A DNA stretch of 64,000 bases, taken from Photobacterium sp. TLY01 (GTDB lineage Bacteria; Pseudomonadota; Gammaproteobacteria; Enterobacterales; Vibrionaceae). Location: NCBI RefSeq assembly GCF_021432065.1, contig NZ_CP090364.1, positions 1,626,601-1,690,600 on the forward strand, in the 5' to 3' direction. The notes beneath the pieces are model-generated. The model ran no database searches. It was not told the origin of the DNA and was given only the letters and a program-made list of their open reading frames with translations. Positions 46,812 through 56,383 of this stretch are shown here, piece by piece. Position 1 is the stretch's first letter. Every line of letters starts with the position of its first letter. Position numbers and translations under genes: made by a program.

Positions 46812-48152
46812 ATGGTGTTTTTATATTTGTCGGATACCTGTTCAATGCGTTCTTCGCCAGTTCATTCTCACTCTGATTATTTAAAGTCAGGCAGCTTCAT
46901 TTTACTTTTTAGTCTGGGTTTTGGCTTCATCGCAGACTATCTGTTTAACCTGACACTCAGTCAGGCGCTGTCCAGTCATGAATACGGCGATTACAAAGTC
47001 GCTTATGCCTTCGCAACCTTAACCAGTGTCATCATCTTATTGGGTGGTGACCGGGTTGCCCCACGGGTGCTGTCCGGTGCCATAGAGAACAAAGACCGCG
47101 GCTATATCGTCTCTTTTCTGCTTTTTTATGGCGGTATCGCCTTGCTGCTTTCTGCCTTGGTTATACTGACAACTTACTTAGGTGGAGTACTGCATCTGGG
47201 GAAAACGGATGTGCTGGGCCATCACCCGCTGATGATCATCACATTTGTTATCCCTCTGATTGCCATTGGCGCATTGTTGAGTCGTGTCCTGCAATCTGCA
47301 AAATTACTGGCAGCTTCAAACCTGCCCTGGCGGATTGTACTGCCTGCAATGAAAACCTGCTTCCTGTTGCTGTTAATGGCGACGATCAGCGAGGTGGCAT
47401 ACTGGCATGTGATTGTGACAGGTGGCTTAACCGTTGCCGCTATCGTGGTCTGGCAATGGCATAAAATCCGTCAATTAGACTTGATCAATGCAGACCTCTC
47501 TCGTGCTCATACGCTTGAAAAACACAAGCTGTTAAGTCTGTCCATTCCCATGATGCTCGCCATGATGGTCACCATGGCTTTAAATCAAATTGATCTTTTC
47601 ATGCTGGAAATGCTGGCCAATGAACAAGATGTCGGACACTTTGCAGCGGCGGCCACCACAGCTCACTTATTACCTGTGGCCCAAGTGACGATTGCAGGAT
47701 TATTTCTGCCACTGATTGGCCCGGCACTAGATAACCACCCTGACAGCGCCAAAACTCTCTTCCGGCAGGCACAACGCCTCATTGTTATCGTGACTATGAT
47801 ACTGACTGCCCTTGTATTCGCTGGCGGGCCATGGCTATTAGCCTTCTTTGGTGAAGGTTTCGTAAAGGCAGAGCTCTCGCTCAATGTGCTGACAGCCGCC
47901 TACAGTATCTGGGCCATGAGTGCCTTCGCCTCTACCTGGCTGCAATACAACGGGAAAGGCCGGCAAGTGATGGTGATTGGCGTCATCACCTTGCTGACAG
48001 ACACGCTGGCGAATCTGTGGCTCATCCCTGAAATGGGCATGACGGGAGCAGCACTGGCAACGTGCCTGGCAATGTTTGTTGCCTCTGTTCTGACCTGGTA
48101 TCAACTGATCATCATGAATACCGGAAAATCTCCGCTTCAGATATCACACTGA
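46812..48152 (+). CDS. Polysaccharide flippase-like membrane protein (MOP superfamily)
   Basis: About 446 residues with 12-14 predicted membrane helices, Wzx/MATE-like: LFSLGFGFIADYLFNLTLSQALSSHEYGDYKVAYAFATL at the N-terminus and LINLDLFMLEML-like charge-bearing helix VTMALNQIDLFMLEML (about 255-270), typical of oligosaccharide flippases. It stands alone, with no glycosyltransferases beside it, so the substrate is unknown. Start codon uncertain: ATG 46812 or ATG 46845 (MRSSPV), neither with a clear ribosome site. Convergent with prtV. Confidence 0.8.
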   Translation: MVFLYLSDTCSMRSSPVHSHSDYLKSGSFILLFSLGFGFIADYLFNLTLSQALSSHEYGDYKVAYAFATLTSVIILLGGDRVAPRVLSGAIENKDRGYIVSFLLFYGGIALLLSALVILTTYLGGVLHLGKTDVLGHHPLMIITFVIPLIAIGALLSRVLQSAKLLAASNLPWRIVLPAMKTCFLLLLMATISEVAYWHVIVTGGLTVAAIVVWQWHKIRQLDLINADLSRAHTLEKHKLLSLSIPMMLAMMVTMALNQIDLFMLEMLANEQDVGHFAAAATTAHLLPVAQVTIAGLFLPLIGPALDNHPDSAKTLFRQAQRLIVIVTMILTALVFAGGPWLLAFFGEGFVKAELSLNVLTAAYSIWAMSAFASTWLQYNGKGRQVMVIGVITLLTDTLANLWLIPEMGMTGAALATCLAMFVASVLTWYQLIIMNTGKSPLQISH

Positions 48153-48161
48153 CTCAGGGCC

Positions 48162-48192
48162 AAAAAAAGAGCGCAACCAGAAGGCTGCGCTC
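48162..48192 (-). terminator. Terminator of prtV
   Basis: GAGCGCA / TGCGCTC stem with about ten loop bases; on the minus strand it is followed by seven T residues. 30 bp beyond the prtV stop. Confidence 0.8.
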
Positions 48193-48221
48193 AAAGCTGC
48201 AGGAGCTAAATGGGACTGTCG

Positions 48222-50978
48222 TTACAGGTTAACGGTTATGGCTTTCGTCGTGATACCACCGTCATTATCGATAATCCTGATCTTGACTTCATGCTGGCCG
48301 TAGCTCGGGAAAATCGACGTGAACACACGACCTCGTTTCACCTTACCATTTGGCAATGTCCATTCGGTATCCACAATACGGCCATCACTGTCTGTACTGG
48401 TTGACCACATGGTGACCCAACGGCCCAGGTGAATATATTCCGCGCTTGCTTCAGGCAAGGCATTCGGCGCTTCAACAGTGACGGTGTAACTGAAGGTATC
48501 TGTCGCCCCTTTGTCATCGGTGACCGTCAGGCTGACAATATAGCTGCCGGCTTGCTGATATTGCCAGACTGGCGCTGCTTCACTGCTGGTTTGGCCATTG
48601 CCAAAATCCCATTGATAGGCCGTAATCTGACCATCAGGATCAACACTCAGATTGTTTGCCGACACGGTCAGGCCATTAACATTCAGCTCGAAACTCGCAG
48701 TTGGCAATTCATTCTGCGATGCGGCTTTCGATAAGCGCACCACGCCAAACTCGTTGTTCGGACCTTGCTCAACAACATCAATCATCAGACCAAATTCAGT
48801 CAGCTTACGACCCGAATCCGGCGCCATCGGAGCGCTGTAATCTTCCGCATCAGAGAAGTAGGCGTTACCAATCAGGCTGCTGTCTTCCAGCACATCTCCG
48901 CTGCTGTTGACCAGACGCAATGGCGCCTGATCCTGCAATGAGAATGCCGCGTCGCGTACCTGGAACCGAGTCTGTGCGGCCTGGCCAGAGTTATTCCAGA
49001 CCAGCGCATTCTGATCCGCATCAACGACGCCTAACCAACCCTCACCCGGGTGTTTACCCACCCAGTTGTCCGTCATCGATTCATCGACATACCAAACAAT
49101 CAAGCCAGGCTCAAAGCTCATGATCTGACCCATACGCTTGATGTTTGCCAGACCTTCATCAACACCCGTATGGCTACGCCACTGCAGCAAATAGTAATGC
49201 GCTGCATCGTGGTAGCCATCAGACAGTTTGTAACCGTTGAACGCAAACGTGGAACCACTTTCACCATTATCAATTGCAGTGACTGCGCCATCCACGTCCA
49301 GCACCAGATTGTCCAGATACAGACCATCCATCGCCAGACCGCCATCGGTCACATAGTCAAAGCCCAGTGTGACCTGCTGACCTGCCCACTGGCTCAGATC
49401 AAACTCAGCGTCAATCCAGCCGTTTGAATCACCACCGATCCCCGGAACCAGACCTGTGTTATACGGGTCATCCATCGAGGTGATATTGCCGCTAATTGCC
49501 TTGCCATTGATCAGCACACGCGCGAAATCATAGTCTTTCTCAATCTGATACCAGACTTTGAATTTCAGCGTTGCTTTCGTTCCTGCCGGAATTGTCAGCG
49601 TACGACTCATGCCGTTCCGCAGATCATCGCCTTTGCCCGAATGGAAGGAATACTGACCTTCGAACGGCTTCAAGGTCTCAATGCGTTTACTCGGCAGTGA
49701 AACTTTCACCATGTTTGGTTTTTTGGTGTCTGTCGTCTGGAACAGGGTGAATTCACGTGGGGCATTTTCCAGTTCACTAATAGCAACCTGCTGATCATTC
49801 ACCCAATGTCCGCCAATAGACTGCTGCAGGAATTGCTTGGCCCAGGAACTGAACGCAGTCGGCTGCGTGCCGCCAATTTTACCCGCCCAGCTACCAGAGG
49901 ACATGATGGACCAATAAGAGACAGGTTCGCCCTGCCCGGTATATTGGGTGTCATACTCATCCGGCAGTCCAAGATCGTGGCCGTATTCGTGGGCACACAC
50001 ACCTGCTGCGGCATCAATCGGCTGAACCGTATAATCAAAGGCTGCATATTGGCCGTTAAAGCGTCCCGGCACAGTACTCTTGGTACCAGCCAGCACGTGA
50101 TACTGGCCCAGGTTGAAACGGTGCGACCAGATGGCGTCAGCGCCCAACACACCGCCGCCAGCTTCTTCGCCAACGGACGAGTGGAATATCATCAGGTGAT
50201 CGATCACGCCATCGGGTTCGCGATAGTTCCCGTCACCATCGTAATCGTAGCGATCTTCGACGTCGTAGTCGGCCAGATTAATCGAAGGATCCTGCGCCAG
50301 TTGGTTCAGCGCTTCACGCACCAGTTCCTGTGCATTCAGATCGTTATCCGTTGTAGGTGAATTACCACCATAGAATGCTGCATTTTTCGATGCGCGATAC
50401 CAACCGGCTGCCTGTCCCATCACCGAGTAGGAATCCCCGGACTCAGCCTCGTAAAACTGACGCATTGAAATCAGGTTTTCACCGTTTGGCCCGGTATATC
50501 CTGCCCCTGAAAACAGCAGATCCTGATAATGACCCAGTTCATAACTGTCATACAGCATCTCTGTGTGGTCTTTCGTCAGACGGTTGTCATTCCATGGTAA
50601 ATCAGGGAAATCAATTAACAGTGCCAGCACTTTATCTGTTCGCTTCTGGCCAACATCCAGTGCAAAAATATTGGCACGCTGGTTTCCTTTATTTTTCTGA
50701 ATCGCTTTCAGCACTTTGGCTCTTTTTTCTAAAGCCTGTTTACCAAACTGCGCATCCCCTTTAAAACCTGAACGTATTTTATTATCCAGATATTTATCCA
50801 GCGCGTGACGTTTCTGCTCCTCTGAAGCATCCGCATCAACAACGCCATTTCTGACCAGCATTTCAATGAGTTTGTCTTCATTAACAACGCCCATATCAAC
50901 AGGTGTATGCGCATAGCCACTACCACTAAATAAAGTGAACATTGCTGAAGCCAGCAATGTTTTCTTCATATGTTTCAT
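48222..50978 (-). CDS. prtV: PrtV-type secreted M6 metalloprotease with PKD domains
   Basis: Secreted zinc protease of the immune-inhibitor-A (M6) family. 918 residues, the length I recall for V. cholerae PrtV. Signal peptide about 1-23 (cleavage after GYA-H); N-terminal pro-region about 24-105; M6 catalytic domain with zinc motif HEYGH at 330-334 (DLGLPDEYD follows) and acidic calcium-like sites such as DYDGDGNY (246-252); a carbohydrate-binding-like beta domain; two PKD domains about 750-835 and 840-918. ATG at 50978 with AAGGA. In V. cholerae the enzyme is autoprocessed and toxic to eukaryotes and grazers. 94 bp after the small gene at 51073. Confidence 0.94.
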   Translation of the reverse strand: MKHMKKTLLASAMFTLFSGSGYAHTPVDMGVVNEDKLIEMLVRNGVVDADASEEQKRHALDKYLDNKIRSGFKGDAQFGKQALEKRAKVLKAIQKNKGNQRANIFALDVGQKRTDKVLALLIDFPDLPWNDNRLTKDHTEMLYDSYELGHYQDLLFSGAGYTGPNGENLISMRQFYEAESGDSYSVMGQAAGWYRASKNAAFYGGNSPTTDNDLNAQELVREALNQLAQDPSINLADYDVEDRYDYDGDGNYREPDGVIDHLMIFHSSVGEEAGGGVLGADAIWSHRFNLGQYHVLAGTKSTVPGRFNGQYAAFDYTVQPIDAAAGVCAHEYGHDLGLPDEYDTQYTGQGEPVSYWSIMSSGSWAGKIGGTQPTAFSSWAKQFLQQSIGGHWVNDQQVAISELENAPREFTLFQTTDTKKPNMVKVSLPSKRIETLKPFEGQYSFHSGKGDDLRNGMSRTLTIPAGTKATLKFKVWYQIEKDYDFARVLINGKAISGNITSMDDPYNTGLVPGIGGDSNGWIDAEFDLSQWAGQQVTLGFDYVTDGGLAMDGLYLDNLVLDVDGAVTAIDNGESGSTFAFNGYKLSDGYHDAAHYYLLQWRSHTGVDEGLANIKRMGQIMSFEPGLIVWYVDESMTDNWVGKHPGEGWLGVVDADQNALVWNNSGQAAQTRFQVRDAAFSLQDQAPLRLVNSSGDVLEDSSLIGNAYFSDAEDYSAPMAPDSGRKLTEFGLMIDVVEQGPNNEFGVVRLSKAASQNELPTASFELNVNGLTVSANNLSVDPDGQITAYQWDFGNGQTSSEAAPVWQYQQAGSYIVSLTVTDDKGATDTFSYTVTVEAPNALPEASAEYIHLGRWVTMWSTSTDSDGRIVDTEWTLPNGKVKRGRVFTSIFPSYGQHEVKIRIIDNDGGITTKAITVNL

Positions 50979-51072
50979 TTACTGTCCTTATTGATTATTT
51001 CCATCGTGAAGCTGTCAAAACCCCGGCTTTGCACATAGTGCTCAGCGGTTAACAACATTTTTTAATGCGTTA

Positions 51073-51342
51073 TTATTCTGGTGAAATACACGTTTTTTTG
51101 GTGTCGTCCAAATTGGACGGTTGCCCGGTTGTGTCATTGTCTTTTTGTTTTTGATCTTTCATCGTGGCTTTACGCTGTAAGTAAATTCGCAACGCTTCCT
51201 GTTTTTCTTCGTATGAGAGTCCTTTGCAAATAATGCCCCGCTCTTCCAATGCACGAAGTAATCTCTCATCGTCCGGCTGAACCTGAGCGAGAGATAGCAG
51301 CGGACAAACCAATAAGAGGATGAATAAGCATGCACGTTTCAC
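51073..51342 (-). CDS. Small secreted protein resembling the PrtV pro-region
   Basis: 89 residues from GTG 51342 (GAGG eight bases upstream); a TTG four codons earlier is also open. Signal peptide about 1-20 (cleavage after SLA-Q). Residues 24-59 align without gaps to PrtV residues 33-68: 11 identities of 36 (L, L, G, S, E, K, A, L, Y, L, K) plus conservative pairs; pattern L-[IL]-x2-L-x3-G-[VI]2-x4-S-x-E-x-K-x2-AL-x2-YL-x2-K. A Lys/Asp/Thr-rich tail follows, with cysteines at C39 and C85 that could pair. Directly upstream of prtV, same strand, 94 bp apart. It may bind PrtV as inhibitor or folding helper (inference). Confidence 0.7.
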   Translation of the reverse strand: MKRACLFILLLVCPLLSLAQVQPDDERLLRALEERGIICKGLSYEEKQEALRIYLQRKATMKDQKQKDNDTTGQPSNLDDTKKTCISPE

Positions 51343-51354
51343 GACTGGCCTCAA

Positions 51355-51948
51355 CGCATGTAAACAATGTGTAACAAACTATATGCAACGATATTGCCCA
51401 TCAATATGCCAAAACGGTCCGCTTGGCTGAGCATCACAACTTAAACATAAACAGTAAACTATCTATAATAAGTCAATCACTTAAATATCAACTATTTAGT
51501 CAAAACAATAGCATAGATAACCAACAGATCTATCATTAATTTAAGCTCATTTTGAACAATAGATCCTTTCGTTCGAGCAATAATCACCTTCATTCTTATA
51601 TCGTTATAATAAAAACCACCGATACAGGTCGGATCAGTATGAATTTATATTCCGAAACATTATGTAACTGTTTTGATAGGTTTATTTGACGCGCGTCGAA
51701 TAAATGCTTCTATCACTATCAATCAACGAAAAATGAATGAATACCAGTGAATTGCGCTGCCATTTTAATTGAGTTCTTGACCAACAAAGAATATTTAAGG
51801 CCTGCAATAAGCATTGACGCAACATGAGTAAAAAAGCAACGGCGATCAAATGTGTATAGCCGCAAAAGAAAAGATTAGAGAAAGTCTATGATTTGAACGA
51901 AAAAGAATCAGCCTCACTCTGAATAAGTAAGGCGATTAAAAGAAGGGT
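51355..51948. other. Gene-free AT-rich region upstream of the prtV pair
   Basis: About 594 bp, very AT-rich (51430-51800), between the small secreted protein gene and the GFA-family gene. It should carry the promoter for the minus-strand prtV unit. No ORF with a ribosome site, hairpin with T-tract or clear operator seen. Confidence 0.45.
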
Positions 51949-52323
51949 TTAGCGATCGGCGGGATGGTTCACACCGTCATTTACGGGGACATTATCCAAT
52001 TCAAAGGGATTTACCCCTTCAAGACAGGCAACATTAAAGCCATATTGTTCCGGATGAGATCGGCGTTGATGATGCGTGTAAATACCGCAGACCGAACAAA
52101 AATAATGTTTCGCAGTATGGGTATTAAACTGATAAAGGCTGAGTTTGTCTTCACCTTTTATGATAGTGATGCCATCGAGCGGAACAGAAGCCACAATCGC
52201 CCCGCGTCGGCGACACATAGAGCAGTCGCAACGCCTGGGATCAACCAACCCTTGCGGTAAAGACAGTTCCAGTACCACACTGCCACAGTGGCAGCTTGCT
52301 CTGTGCACAGGTTTGATAACCAT
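51949..52323 (-). CDS. GFA-family (CENP-V/GFA) zinc-binding protein
   Basis: 124 residues. Beta-sheet fold with zinc ligands CHCG (about 11-14), CDCSMC (about 32-37) and CSVCG (about 76-80) that match the GFA pattern. The family includes the glutathione-dependent formaldehyde-activating enzyme, but most members are uncharacterised. ATG at 52323; GGAG at a suitable distance upstream. 63 bp after the GNAT gene on the same strand, possibly co-transcribed. Confidence 0.88.
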   Translation of the reverse strand: MVIKPVHRASCHCGSVVLELSLPQGLVDPRRCDCSMCRRRGAIVASVPLDGITIIKGEDKLSLYQFNTHTAKHYFCSVCGIYTHHQRRSHPEQYGFNVACLEGVNPFELDNVPVNDGVNHPADR

Positions 52324-52386
52324 TCAAACACTCCCTTGTGATGTTTCGAACGCTGTGTCCATCAGCCACAACACACAATAAAAACA

Positions 52387-52830
52387 TCAGCGTGAACCGA
52401 TCGGCAGGACAAATTTATAGGAATCATGATGAAAACCGGCATTGACGTAAAAAGCATGGGTGTCCTTTCGTGTCACTGAACTGGTGACTTCAATACAGGC
52501 ACAATCACGTTCCGCCGCGTTGATTCTGGCATATTCAAGCAGCTCTGAGCCGATTCCTTTCGCTCTGTGCTGAGCATCAACCACCATAGCCGTGATACGG
52601 GCATACCGCGCAGCCGCGGGAAAATAATCAAAAAAGATCAGTGACATCACCGCCACTAACTGATCGTTAATTTCAGCGACCGTGATCAGTTCAGAATCAG
52701 AATCTGCAAGATAAATCATCTTCTCGATGCGTGCCGGATCGGTGTCATAACCCAGCTGGGCCAGTAGCAATGACAGCTGACGTGCATCGCCCGATCTGGC
52801 TGGTCTGAAATTGACTTGAGTATCTTGCAT
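52387..52830 (-). CDS. GNAT-family N-acetyltransferase
   Basis: 147 residues from ATG 52830 (MQDTQVNF; GGGTGGTG upstream). Acetyl-CoA site: V-x-A-x-H-R-A-K-G-I-G (motif A, ARITAMVVDAQHRAKGIGSELLEYA, about 80-105) and a C-terminal strand NAGFHHDSYKFVL. Substrate unknown. The frame is open upstream to 52896, but without a ribosome site. Confidence 0.9.
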   Translation of the reverse strand: MQDTQVNFRPARSGDARQLSLLLAQLGYDTDPARIEKMIYLADSDSELITVAEINDQLVAVMSLIFFDYFPAAARYARITAMVVDAQHRAKGIGSELLEYARINAAERDCACIEVTSSVTRKDTHAFYVNAGFHHDSYKFVLPIGSR

Positions 52831-52979
52831 ATCACCACCCTTACTGCAAAGTGAGAAATAAAAGTAAGCTATCGAGTAACTTACCTTATTTCTCACTTTA
52901 TCGTCATGACCTGATTCATGAAATCACGGCTTCCAGCGAGTGTAACCGAAAAAACGGCTTGAGAGACAGACTCAGGTGA

Positions 52980-54341
52980 TCACTGCCATTTATCGTATAG
53001 GGCTCTCGCTAACACTTTGTTTTGTGTCATGAGTACAGATTGCGAAAGGCCTTCTACAAAGAGTAAAGTTACCCCGCCCTTCGATTCTTCAGTGCCCAGA
53101 ATCATTGCATTCTCATTTCCGAAATGAACCGTAAGGGTCTGGTTGCCTTCAGGGTTGGCTGTAAAGCTCCAGTCCGCTTCATAGGCTGCTGAATTCACCG
53201 GATTGATCATCACTCGTGTTTCTGAAATAAAGGTCAGCTCATGGAGCTCAGGTACATGGGGTTCATTGGGTTTCGCACCCGGCCCGGCCGCGTCTTGCAG
53301 GAAATACCAGGTTTGACCGACAAAGTCGTCCAGCGTTAAATCTGTCGTCTGATCAAAAAAGTCTGTCTCGTTATACCAGAAAATCAGGTACTTTCTTGAC
53401 TCATAGACATACAGATAAGCGAGAGCAATATCAGGCGTCACATAAATAAATTCTATCTCGTTCTCAAGATCAGCAGCAATTTTCATTGAGGTACCTGAGA
53501 CCTCATAAGGTGCATCCGGACTGATAAAGTTCAGCGAGCTTTCAGTGACCTTGCCATCACGAAACACCAAGCGATGAGGAATCGCTTCTGAGACGTTCAG
53601 GAAATCGAGGAAAATGGCGTTCTGTCCTTCAAGAAAGGTCTGGATACCTTTGACACGGTCGGACTGAGTGAACTGCCCGTTATCCTTATCCAGCGATAAC
53701 GTGACGGCATCAAAATCAACCTGATTGTTTTCCAGTTCCTGAATTTTGTTTTTCAGGTTCTGAATCCAGATTTTCTGCCCTTCCAGATCGTTATCAGACA
53801 AGGTTTCACCGAGCATCGCGTGCATCGTCCGTGCATACAAATGGACTTTCTTCGCATCAGGATTCGACGACTTTAAAGCCACATAATCCTGACTGAGCAG
53901 ATTAGCATCCAGATTCAGACTGGCCGCATAATCAGTAAGGCTTTGATCATTTAAATAAGCCAGGGTCGAAAAAGGGGTCAGGATTGTCTGGCCGGCTGGC
54001 GCATAGAGTTCAGCATCCTGCCAGACAAAACCTGGGTGATCGCTGTCTGAAGATTCACCGGCAATCACTCTGGCAATTAACGGGTACTGGCTGTCGCTTT
54101 CAGAAATGGTGATTTGACCGTTACTATTGGTTTTTTCAGTGAGCAGTTCGCCTGTATTACAGTGCGCATTGCGATCTCGGTCGACACACAGTTGCGCATT
54201 TGACAAATAACCGTCGATCACTTGAACAGTAACCTTGCCGTCGAGATTCTTCCCATCGTCATCATTCCTATCTGAGTCCGACCCCCCGCACCCCGATAAA
54301 ATGGTTGCTGCCACCGCAACCGATAAAAGCGACTTCCTCAT
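52980..54341 (-). CDS. Large lipoprotein of unknown function
   Basis: 453 residues. Lipobox ILSGC gives Cys18 as lipidated residue, followed by a Gly/Ser/Asp-rich spacer (GGSDSDRNDDDG), typical of surface-directed Vibrionaceae lipoproteins. An N-terminal beta domain (about 36-95) with two cysteines (LCVDRDRNAHCN) resembles carboxypeptidase-regulatory-like folds of related lipoproteins; a helical middle (about 120-230) and a beta C-terminal half follow. ATG at 54341 with GAGGGG. Function not known. A CRP-like site lies about 120 bp upstream. Confidence 0.75.
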   Translation of the reverse strand: MRKSLLSVAVAATILSGCGGSDSDRNDDDGKNLDGKVTVQVIDGYLSNAQLCVDRDRNAHCNTGELLTEKTNSNGQITISESDSQYPLIARVIAGESSDSDHPGFVWQDAELYAPAGQTILTPFSTLAYLNDQSLTDYAASLNLDANLLSQDYVALKSSNPDAKKVHLYARTMHAMLGETLSDNDLEGQKIWIQNLKNKIQELENNQVDFDAVTLSLDKDNGQFTQSDRVKGIQTFLEGQNAIFLDFLNVSEAIPHRLVFRDGKVTESSLNFISPDAPYEVSGTSMKIAADLENEIEFIYVTPDIALAYLYVYESRKYLIFWYNETDFFDQTTDLTLDDFVGQTWYFLQDAAGPGAKPNEPHVPELHELTFISETRVMINPVNSAAYEADWSFTANPEGNQTLTVHFGNENAMILGTEESKGGVTLLFVEGLSQSVLMTQNKVLARALYDKWQ

Positions 54342-54463
54342 GCGCGCCCCTCAAAAATAAAAACTGAACAAATATCAAACAATATTCACATAGGTTATGA
54401 GTTTTCGGTGTGATATGTCCACTTGCGCATAATGACAACGTGCGTGTAATCGAATACACAGCT

Positions 54464-54479
54464 TGTGACGTGAATCGCA
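54464..54479 (-). promoter_or_regulatory. Possible CRP site upstream of the large lipoprotein gene
   Basis: TGTGA-CGTGAA-TCGCA has one mismatch to the TGTGA-N6-TCACA core. It is about 122 bp before the lipoprotein start, and no matching -10/-35 was seen, so it is a weak call. Confidence 0.35.
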
Positions 54480-54512
54480 AGATCAGGAAAATTAGCGGGG
54501 AAATTCAGATAT

Positions 54513-54540
54513 AAAAAACGGGAGCCGCTTGGCTCCCGCA
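54513..54540 (-). terminator. Terminator of the POT transporter gene
   Basis: Perfect stem CGGGAGCC / GGCTCCCG with a GCTT loop; the minus strand then reads TTTTTTAT. 26 bp beyond the stop. Confidence 0.9.
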
Positions 54541-54565
54541 ATATTATTCACTTTGGATCTTTACA

Positions 54566-55966
54566 TTAAGCCTGCGCCGGTTTTGCGTTGGCTGGCACGT
54601 CGGTCGTGTCAGCAACCGCTTTCCCTTCAGCACCATGCATCCAGCGAATCAGCTGATTGGAGAACACCACCAGAATCAGACCCGAGACAGCTGCAGTGAT
54701 CGCAATGCCACCAAAAATAGCCATTGGACCGGCTTCGCCTACATGGGCACCAATCATACCGGCAACATAGTTAGCAACTGCATTGAAACCAAACCATACA
54801 CCCATCATCAGAGATGCCAGACGTAACGGTGCCAGCTTAGTCATCATGGACAAGCCAATTGGCGACAGGCACAGCTCACCCATGGTATGGAAGAAGTACG
54901 CCGCAACAATCCACAGCATCGAGGTCTTGGCGGTCAAATCGCCCCCCTGCTCCATCACAGCACCAACCATGCACACAAAGCCCATCGCCAGTAAGAAGAG
55001 TGCAATGGCAAACTTGATTGGAGAGCTTGGCTCTTTCGGGCCCATCTTCACCCACAGTGCAGCCAGCAGCGGTGCCATTGTGATGATAAAGAACGGGTTT
55101 AAAGACTGGAACCAGGCTGTAGGGACTTCAAAGCTGCCAATCATACGATCGGCATATTCCTGAGTATAAATACTCATCAGCCCGCCGGCCTGCTCGAAAC
55201 CAGCCCAGAAGACAACCACGAACAGTCCCATGATCATCACCACTTTCAGGCGATCGATTTCCTTTTTCGTCAGAGGCTGTTTCTTTCCGTTGTCCGACAT
55301 AGCGGCCGCACGTTTGGCAGCAGGCACTTTACCAATATTGCCCAGCAGCTTTTCAGCAAACAGCATCTGGATAACAAGGCTGAATAACATACCAATACCT
55401 GCAGCCAGGAAGCCGGCCTTCCAGCCATAAGCCGTGGACGCTGAACCCGCGATAATACCTGCCAGCAGCGCGCCGAGGTTAATGCCCATGTAGAAAATGG
55501 TGAAGGCACCGTCACGACGGTGATCGCCTTCGGCGTACAGATCACCCACCATGGTTGAAATGTTTGGCTTAAACAGACCATTACCAACAATCAACAGTGC
55601 CAGGCCGAGATAAAAGGCTGTTGTGGCATTCGGGTCAACCAGAGAATGTGGCAGTGCAAGCGTGAACTGACCTAAAGCCATCAGAACACCACCGATGATA
55701 ATCGAGCGGCGCTGTCCTAAGAAATTGTCGGCGACCCAACCACCGATCAAGGGCGTGATATAAACCAGACCGGTATAGATACCATAGAGACTGAGCGCGT
55801 CTTCCGTTGACCAACCAAGACCACCGCTCACTGTTTTATCGGTAAGATACAGCACCAGAATGGCGCGCATTGCATAATACGAAAAACGCTCCCAAAGCTC
55901 GGTACCAAACAGCAGGAACAAGCCTTTAGGGTGTCCCATCAGGGTCCCATTTCCTTTGTTGCTCAT
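54566..55966 (-). CDS. POT-family di-/tripeptide:proton symporter
   Basis: 466 residues from ATG 55966 (MSNKGNG; GAAGAGA upstream); the long ORF extension to 56080 is rejected. Fourteen helices in POT pattern: ELWERFSYYAMRAILVLYL (ExxERF, helix 1), helix-5 motif FTIFYMGINLGAL and the conserved GLFKPNISTMVGDLY. DtpA/TppB-like, length slightly below E. coli DtpA (500). Terminator downstream, a tandem direct repeat upstream at 56051. Confidence 0.94.
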   Translation of the reverse strand: MSNKGNGTLMGHPKGLFLLFGTELWERFSYYAMRAILVLYLTDKTVSGGLGWSTEDALSLYGIYTGLVYITPLIGGWVADNFLGQRRSIIIGGVLMALGQFTLALPHSLVDPNATTAFYLGLALLIVGNGLFKPNISTMVGDLYAEGDHRRDGAFTIFYMGINLGALLAGIIAGSASTAYGWKAGFLAAGIGMLFSLVIQMLFAEKLLGNIGKVPAAKRAAAMSDNGKKQPLTKKEIDRLKVVMIMGLFVVVFWAGFEQAGGLMSIYTQEYADRMIGSFEVPTAWFQSLNPFFIITMAPLLAALWVKMGPKEPSSPIKFAIALFLLAMGFVCMVGAVMEQGGDLTAKTSMLWIVAAYFFHTMGELCLSPIGLSMMTKLAPLRLASLMMGVWFGFNAVANYVAGMIGAHVGEAGPMAIFGGIAITAAVSGLILVVFSNQLIRWMHGAEGKAVADTTDVPANAKPAQA

Positions 55967-56050
55967 AATTATTCTCTTCGTTGAGGTAGTTATGTATCCA
56001 TAAATGCGGCTTAATTTATAAATTACAAACTTAATCACTGCAAATCTTAA

Positions 56051-56072
56051 CAAAATCAGAACAAAATCAGAA
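56051..56072. repeat. Tandem 11-bp direct repeat upstream of the POT gene
   Basis: CAAAATCAGAA occurs twice in succession, 85-106 bp before the start of the POT gene. An 11-bp period is about one helical turn, so it could place two regulator subunits on one face; the regulator is unknown. Confidence 0.5.
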
Positions 56073-56325
56073 CAATGCAAGTTATTGATTTATATGACAA
56101 CAAAATATCCAACCAAAAATGGAAATTTACTTTTTACTGACGCGCAAGATTATAAAACCAACAAATAAAATAAATTAAGATTTAAGCACCGTTAAAATCA
56201 AAGTTAATAGAATTTAAATCCAAATTAAGAGGGTATTAATGATTATTACATTTAGAGCTGACCGAATGGTCAAAAACCAGCCACGTTAATACCCATGCCG
56301 TGGACACATTTTTGCAACAGGGTGA

Positions 56326-56355
56326 ATAAAAAAAGCAGGCTTATTCACCTGCTTA
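56326..56355 (-). terminator. Terminator of the DAO-family oxidoreductase gene
   Basis: Stem AAGCAGG / CCTGCTT with a loop of eight, followed on the minus strand by a T-run. 29 bp beyond the stop. Confidence 0.85.
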
Positions 56356-56383
56356 GTGCTTCATTCTGAAATGATGTCGTTCT

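Larger units (their letters stand above)
55967..56383. other. Intergenic region upstream of the POT gene
   Basis: 417 bp, AT-rich. It contains the direct repeat at 56051 and the terminator of the next minus-strand gene (56326-56355). No further gene found. Confidence 0.45.
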
